From: CAURNT01 sp963526495
Lineage (GTDB): Bacteria; Fusobacteriota; Fusobacteriia; Fusobacteriales; Leptotrichiaceae
Assembly: GCA_963526495.1 (NCBI GenBank)
Contig: CAURNT010000024.1
Coordinates: 1-18,606 of the forward strand
Direction of reading: 5' to 3'
Length of the DNA: 18,606 bases
The notes below the pieces were generated by a model. That model had not been told where the DNA came from. It saw only the letters and a program-made list of their open reading frames with translations, and ran no database searches. This document shows, one piece after another, positions 14,080 through 18,606 of this stretch (the stretch's first letter is position 1; each line of letters starts with the position of its first letter). Made by a program: the position numbers and the translations under genes.

Positions 14080-16718
14080 TGGATAAATATACACCTATTG
14101 ATATAGAATCAAAATGGTACAAAGAATGGGAACAAAAAGGATATTTTAAAGCAGCAGTAGATAATCAAAAAGTACCGTATACGATAGTAATACCACCACC
14201 TAATGTAACAGGAGTTTTACATATGGGACACGTACTTAATAATACTATACAAGATGTAGTTATTAGATATAAAAGAATGTGTGGATTTGATACACTTTGG
14301 CAAACTGGAACAGATCATGCAGGGATAGCAACTCAAAATGTTGTAGAAAAAATGCTTGCTAAAGATGGATTAAGAAAAGAAGATATAGGAAGAGATGCTT
14401 TTATAGAAAAAGTTTGGCAATGGAAAGAAAAATACGGTAATATAATAACTACTCAACAAAGAAGAATAGGAAATTCAACTGATTGGGAAAGAGAAAGATT
14501 TACCATGGATGAAGGACTTTCTCAAGCTGTCAAAGAAGTTTTTGTTGAATTATATAATAAAGGCTTGATATATAAGGGAGAGTATATGGTTAACTGGTGT
14601 CCTAGATGTCAAACAGCTTTAGCTGATGATGAAATAGAACATCAAGATAAAGAAGGGCATATTTGGGAAATTAAATACCCTATAAAAGATAGTAATGATT
14701 TTCTTGTTATAGCTACAACAAGACCCGAAACTATGTTAGGAGATACAGGAGTAGCTGTGAATCCGGAAGATGAAAGATATAAACATCTTGTAGGTAAAAG
14801 TGTTATTTTACCTTTAATGAATAGAGAAATTCCTATAGTTGCTGATAGTTATGTAGATCTTGAATTTGGAACAGGTGCAGTTAAGATGACACCAGCACAC
14901 GATCCTAATGATTTTGAGGTATCAAAAAGAACAGGACTTGAAATAATAAATATATTAGAAAAAGATGGAACAATTAATTCAAATGGAGGAAAGTATAAAG
15001 GTCTTGATAGATTTGAAGCAAGAAAAGTTATACTTAAAGATTTAGAAGATTTAGGATTGCTTGTATCAACTAAGAAACATAATCACGCAGTAGGACATTG
15101 TTATCGTTGTAATAGAGTAATAGAACCAAGAATCTCTGAACAATGGTTTGTTAAAATGCGTCCACTTGCAGAAAAGGCAATAGCAGCAGTTAAGAATGGT
15201 GAAATAAAATTAACTCCAAAAAGAATGGAAAAAATTTACTATAACTGGCTTGAAAATATACGTGATTGGACTATTTCAAGACAGATATGGTGGGGGCATA
15301 GAATACCAGCATATTATACTCCAAATGGTGATATGATAGTTGCTAAAAGTTTAGAAGATGCAAAAAAACAATGTGTAGAAAAATTTGGTAGTGAATTGGA
15401 ATTAAGAGAAGAAACTGATGTTTTAGATACTTGGTTTTCTTCAAGTCTTTGGCCATTTTCTACTATGGGTTGGCCCGAAAGAACTGAGGATTTAGAAAGA
15501 CGTATGCCAACAGATTTACTTGTAACTGGAGCAGATATTATTTTCTTCTGGGTTGCTCGTATGATAATGATGAGTTTAGAGTTTGAAAATAAGATACCAT
15601 TTAAAGAAGTATACTTTACAGGAATAATAAGAGATGAAATAGGAAGAAAGATGTCTAAATCTTTAGGAAATGCCCCTGATACTTTAGGTATACTTGATAA
15701 GTATGGAGCAGATGCTGTAAGATTTAGTTTGATGTATAATACATCACAAGGACAAGATATACTATTTTCAGAAAAATTATTGGAAATGGGTTCAACATTT
15801 GCAAATAAAGTATGGAATGCTTCAAAATTTGTAATATCTAATTTAGAAGGATTTAAAGAAGATATATCTATACTTGATTTAGACTTTAAGTTAGAAGATC
15901 AATGGATATTATCTAAACTTCAAAATGCAGCAAAAAGATTTAATGAAGAAATGGAAGAATATAATATAGATAGTTGTGCAAAAATTGCTTATGAATTCTT
16001 TAGAAATGATTTCTGTGATTGGTATGTAGAAATAGCTAAAACTAGAATTTATGGAGTAGATGTTGATAATGTTGATAGACAAAGTGCACAGTGGGTATTA
16101 AGACACATATTAGATAATGGTTTAAGATTACTTCATCCATTTATGCCTTTCATAACAGAAGAAGTATGGCAAAAAATTAAAGTTTATGGTGAAAGTATTA
16201 TGCTTTCAGACTTCCCAAGAGAAGATAAATCTTTAATTAATATTAAAGCAGAAAATGATTTTGAGTATTTAGAAGAAGTTATAGGGGCTATAAGAAATAT
16301 AAGGGCAGAAAATAATGTATCACCAGCTAAAAAAATATCTATAATAATAGATACAGAAGATGATGGAGAAAAAGATATAGTTCTTAATAATCCTAAGATA
16401 TTAGATAAATTAGCTAATGTAGAAAAAATAGATATTCTTACAGAATTACCTAAAATGTCAGGATTTAGAGTAGTAGGTAATAGTAAAATATATGTTTCTT
16501 TAGAAGGGTTAATAGATATAGAAAAAGAAGTAGAGAAGTTAAATAAAGAAATAGAAAAAATTCAAAAAGAATTAGATAGAACATTAAATAAATTATCTAA
16601 TGAACAATTTGTATCTAAAGCTCCTCAAGCAGTAATTGATAAGGAAAAAGGAATACAAGCTGAACTTGAATCAAAACTTAAAAAATTACAAGATAATATT
16701 AAAATATTTAAAAATTAG
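14079..16718 (+). CDS. valS: Valyl-tRNA synthetase
   Basis: Class I aminoacyl-tRNA synthetase that charges tRNA-Val and edits mischarged Thr. The HIGH-type motif is HMGH at 48-51 inside PPPNVTGVLHMGH, and the KMSKS motif is at 524-528. Two Cys pairs, C174-x2-C177 (NWCPRC) and C341-x2-C344 (GHCYRC), form likely zinc sites. The editing domain between them contains ATTRPETMLGDTGVAVNP. A coiled-coil tail rich in Lys and Glu (about 810-879) is the usual ValRS C-terminus. Length 879 aa is normal for bacteria. Strong AAGGAGG at 14065-14071 lies inside the end of the preceding gene. A tRNA-Val (TAC) gene is 1.2 kb upstream. Confidence 0.98.
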   Translation: MDKYTPIDIESKWYKEWEQKGYFKAAVDNQKVPYTIVIPPPNVTGVLHMGHVLNNTIQDVVIRYKRMCGFDTLWQTGTDHAGIATQNVVEKMLAKDGLRKEDIGRDAFIEKVWQWKEKYGNIITTQQRRIGNSTDWERERFTMDEGLSQAVKEVFVELYNKGLIYKGEYMVNWCPRCQTALADDEIEHQDKEGHIWEIKYPIKDSNDFLVIATTRPETMLGDTGVAVNPEDERYKHLVGKSVILPLMNREIPIVADSYVDLEFGTGAVKMTPAHDPNDFEVSKRTGLEIINILEKDGTINSNGGKYKGLDRFEARKVILKDLEDLGLLVSTKKHNHAVGHCYRCNRVIEPRISEQWFVKMRPLAEKAIAAVKNGEIKLTPKRMEKIYYNWLENIRDWTISRQIWWGHRIPAYYTPNGDMIVAKSLEDAKKQCVEKFGSELELREETDVLDTWFSSSLWPFSTMGWPERTEDLERRMPTDLLVTGADIIFFWVARMIMMSLEFENKIPFKEVYFTGIIRDEIGRKMSKSLGNAPDTLGILDKYGADAVRFSLMYNTSQGQDILFSEKLLEMGSTFANKVWNASKFVISNLEGFKEDISILDLDFKLEDQWILSKLQNAAKRFNEEMEEYNIDSCAKIAYEFFRNDFCDWYVEIAKTRIYGVDVDNVDRQSAQWVLRHILDNGLRLLHPFMPFITEEVWQKIKVYGESIMLSDFPREDKSLINIKAENDFEYLEEVIGAIRNIRAENNVSPAKKISIIIDTEDDGEKDIVLNNPKILDKLANVEKIDILTELPKMSGFRVVGNSKIYVSLEGLIDIEKEVEKLNKEIEKIQKELDRTLNKLSNEQFVSKAPQAVIDKEKGIQAELESKLKKLQDNIKIFKN

Positions 16719-16734
16719 AAGGAGAGAAAATTAA

Positions 16735-18462
16735 ATGAGATTTTCTAAAGCGTTTATAAAAACATATAAGGAAGTACCAAAAGATGCAGAAACTGTATCA
16801 CATAAATTGATGCTTAGAGCCTCTATGATTAAACAATTAACTAGAGGTGTTTATACATATCTTCCTTTAGGACTTAGAGTATTAAGAAAAATAGAAAATA
16901 TAGTAAGAGAAGAGATGAATAGAATTGGAGCTAATGAATTACTTATGCCAGTTCTTCAACCAGCTGATCTTTGGAAAGAATCTAAAAGATGGTTTTCTTA
17001 TGGACCAGAACTTATGAGATTACACGATAGAAATAGTAGAGAAAGTGTACTTGGACCAACTCATGAGGAAGTTGTTACAGATATTTTTAGAAATACAGTA
17101 ACATCATATAAGGAATTACCATTAAATGTATATCAAATACAAAGTAAATTTAGAGATGAAAAAAGACCTAGATTTGGACTTATGCGTGGTAGAGAGTTTA
17201 TAATGAAAGATGCTTATAGTTTTCATTTAACTCAAAGCAGTTTAGATGAAGTATATAATGATGTTAAAGGAGCATATTTTAAAATATTTGAAAGATGTGG
17301 TTTAAACTTTAGAGCCGTTGAAGCAGATACTGGAAGTATAGGTGGAAGTGAAAGTCATGAATTTATGGTTCTTGCTGAAAGCGGAGAAGATGATATACTT
17401 TATTCAAATAAATCAGATTATGCAGCTAACGTTGAAAAAGCTACAAGTATAATAGATTTTAAAGAAAGTAATGAAGAAAAATTAGAAAAAGTATTAGTGG
17501 ACACACCTAATGTTAAAAGTATAGAAGAATTATCTAAGTTTTTAAATATAGAAGAATGCAAAACTGTTAAAGCTGTACTTTTAAAAGAAATAGGTGAAGA
17601 AAAGATAAATTATTTCATGGCGATAATTAGAGGTGATTTAGACGTTAATGATGTAAAAGTTAAAAATCTAGTTGGAGCAATTTTAGATCTTGAAATGATG
17701 GATGAAAAAGATATAGAAAATTTAGGATTAGAAGCAGGATTTACATCAGCTCTTAAAGAAATAGAAAGTATTAAAGATGGAAGAATTAAAGTAGTTGCTG
17801 ATGAAAGTATATTTTATTTAAGAAACTTTATAGGTGGATCTAATATCAAAGATAAACATTATGTAAACTTAAATATAGAGGATTTACATATAGATTATAG
17901 AGGAGATATTAGAACTGCAAGAGTGGGAGATAAATCACCTAGAGATGAAGGAACTTTAGAAATAGCAAGAGGTATAGAGGTAGGACATATATTTAAACTT
18001 GGTAAGAAATATTCTGATGCTTTAAATGCAAAAGTTCTTAATGATAAAGGAGTTGCAGAAACTGTAATTATGGGATGTTATGGAATAGGTGTATCTCGTG
18101 TTGCAGCAGCTGCAATAGAGCAAAATTATGATGAAAATGGTATAATATGGCCTAAAAATATAGCACCTTTCTTAGTAGATTTAATACTAGTAAATTCTAA
18201 AGATGAGAATGCTAATAAATTATCAGAAAAATTATATAAAGAAATGTTAGATTCTAATATTGAAGTTATATTTGATGATAGAGATGAAAAGGCAGGATTT
18301 AAGTTTAAAGATGCAGATTTAATAGGCTTCCCATTAAAAGTTATAGTTGGTAAAGCTGCTAAAGATGGAAAAGTAGAGATAAAACATAGAGATGGAAGTC
18401 AAAGCTTTGAAATTGAAGCAGAAAAAGTAGTTGAATATATTAAAGAATATATGGGAGAATAG
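16735..18462 (+). CDS. proS: Prolyl-tRNA synthetase (bacterial type with editing domain)
   Basis: Class II synthetase that charges tRNA-Pro. Visible parts: the GPTHEE loop at 107-112, motif 2 with FRDEKRPRFGLMRGREF at about 139-155, the YbaK-type editing insertion at about 225-390, motif 3 with GCYGIGVSRVAAAA at 447-460, and an anticodon-binding domain at about 475-575. In the editing insertion Lys279 (KTVKA) falls at the same number as the E. coli Lys279 important for clearing Ala-tRNA-Pro, so editing is probably active. Length 575 aa matches bacterial-type ProRS. The ATG has AAGGAG at 16719-16724, right after the valS stop, so it is in one operon with valS. No clear hairpin terminator follows. 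Confidence 0.98.
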   Translation: MRFSKAFIKTYKEVPKDAETVSHKLMLRASMIKQLTRGVYTYLPLGLRVLRKIENIVREEMNRIGANELLMPVLQPADLWKESKRWFSYGPELMRLHDRNSRESVLGPTHEEVVTDIFRNTVTSYKELPLNVYQIQSKFRDEKRPRFGLMRGREFIMKDAYSFHLTQSSLDEVYNDVKGAYFKIFERCGLNFRAVEADTGSIGGSESHEFMVLAESGEDDILYSNKSDYAANVEKATSIIDFKESNEEKLEKVLVDTPNVKSIEELSKFLNIEECKTVKAVLLKEIGEEKINYFMAIIRGDLDVNDVKVKNLVGAILDLEMMDEKDIENLGLEAGFTSALKEIESIKDGRIKVVADESIFYLRNFIGGSNIKDKHYVNLNIEDLHIDYRGDIRTARVGDKSPRDEGTLEIARGIEVGHIFKLGKKYSDALNAKVLNDKGVAETVIMGCYGIGVSRVAAAAIEQNYDENGIIWPKNIAPFLVDLILVNSKDENANKLSEKLYKEMLDSNIEVIFDDRDEKAGFKFKDADLIGFPLKVIVGKAAKDGKVEIKHRDGSQSFEIEAEKVVEYIKEYMGE

Positions 18463-18486
18463 TATAGAATTAGCTAAAAAACGATA

Positions 18487-18515
18487 TTGACTTTACTATT
18501 CTTAAATGATATAAT
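18487..18515 (+). promoter_or_regulatory. Extended -10 promoter of tuf
   Basis: TTGACT (18487-18492) and TATAAT (18510-18515) are 17 nt apart, with TG at 18507-18508 one base before the -10. This is a very strong promoter, as expected for EF-Tu, and separates tuf from proS. Confidence 0.85.
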
Positions 18516-18553
18516 TTTCTTGTTAAAAAATAAATAAAAAATGGAGGAATAAA

Positions 18554-18606
18554 ATGGCAAAACAAAAATTTGAAAGAAGTAAACCACACGTAAACGTAGG
18601 GACAAT
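18554..18606 (+). CDS. tuf: Elongation factor Tu, 5' end only (cut by window edge)
   Basis: The first 17 codons encode MAKQKFERSKPHVNVGT, the conserved start of EF-Tu, the GTPase that delivers aminoacyl-tRNA to the ribosome; the window ends before the G1 box. GGAGG at 18543-18547 lies 6 nt before the ATG. It has its own strong promoter and is not the usual str-operon arrangement after fusA, at least on this side. Confidence 0.95.
   Translation, partial: MAKQKFERSKPHVNVGT

Overview
The window is strongly AT-rich on both strands, with codon use dominated by AGA, ATA, TTA and AAA. It reads as chromosomal housekeeping DNA of a low-GC fermentative bacterium. The incomplete EF-Tu start (MAKQKFERSKPHVNVGT), the sufCBDS order without sufU, a D-lactate dehydrogenase and the mix of transporters fit Fusobacteriota (Leptotrichiaceae, for example Sneathia or Streptobacillus) best. 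A low-GC Firmicute cannot be excluded from sequence alone, so the lineage is an inference.

Layout. (1) 41-4557, plus strand: a tight sufC-sufB-sufD-sufS operon for Fe-S cluster assembly. It ends in a bidirectional hairpin terminator that carries the sufS stop codon. (2) 4569-5404, minus strand: a small DUF4870-like membrane protein and a stand-alone PTS EIIA (fructose/mannitol type), each with its own sigma-70-like promoter. (3) 5703-9126, plus strand: a four-gene metal ABC importer of the TroABCD/MntABCD type (lipoprotein, ATPase, two permeases), followed by a terminator. (4) 9262-11334, minus strand: a D-lactate dehydrogenase and an AEC-family carrier, probably one operon for lactate formation and organic-acid transport. 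(5) 11491-12587, plus strand: a split chromate-type (CHR) transporter made of two overlapping half-genes. (6) 12698-13514, plus strand: a tRNA array Glu-Val-Asp-Thr-Tyr, all with encoded CCA, read from a strong extended -10 promoter and apparently running into ybaB. (7) 13678-18462, plus strand: a small membrane protein, valS and proS in one operon. Its promoter carries a 28-bp perfect palindrome centred on the -35 box. (8) 18554-end: the start of tuf behind another extended -10 promoter.

How the parts work together: the right half is translation machinery (five tRNAs, two aminoacyl-tRNA synthetases, EF-Tu). The left half handles metals and redox (Fe-S assembly, Mn/Zn uptake). Lactate metabolism and small transporters lie between them. 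No phage, insertion sequence, CRISPR array or defence system is visible.

I found no new multi-gene system. The points most worth a second look are regulatory: the 28-bp palindrome in the valS-proS promoter, the tRNA-to-ybaB transcript arrangement, a terminator shared by two stop codons, and a palindrome over the -10 box of the EIIA gene. The suf operon has no SufU or SufE partner gene beside it.
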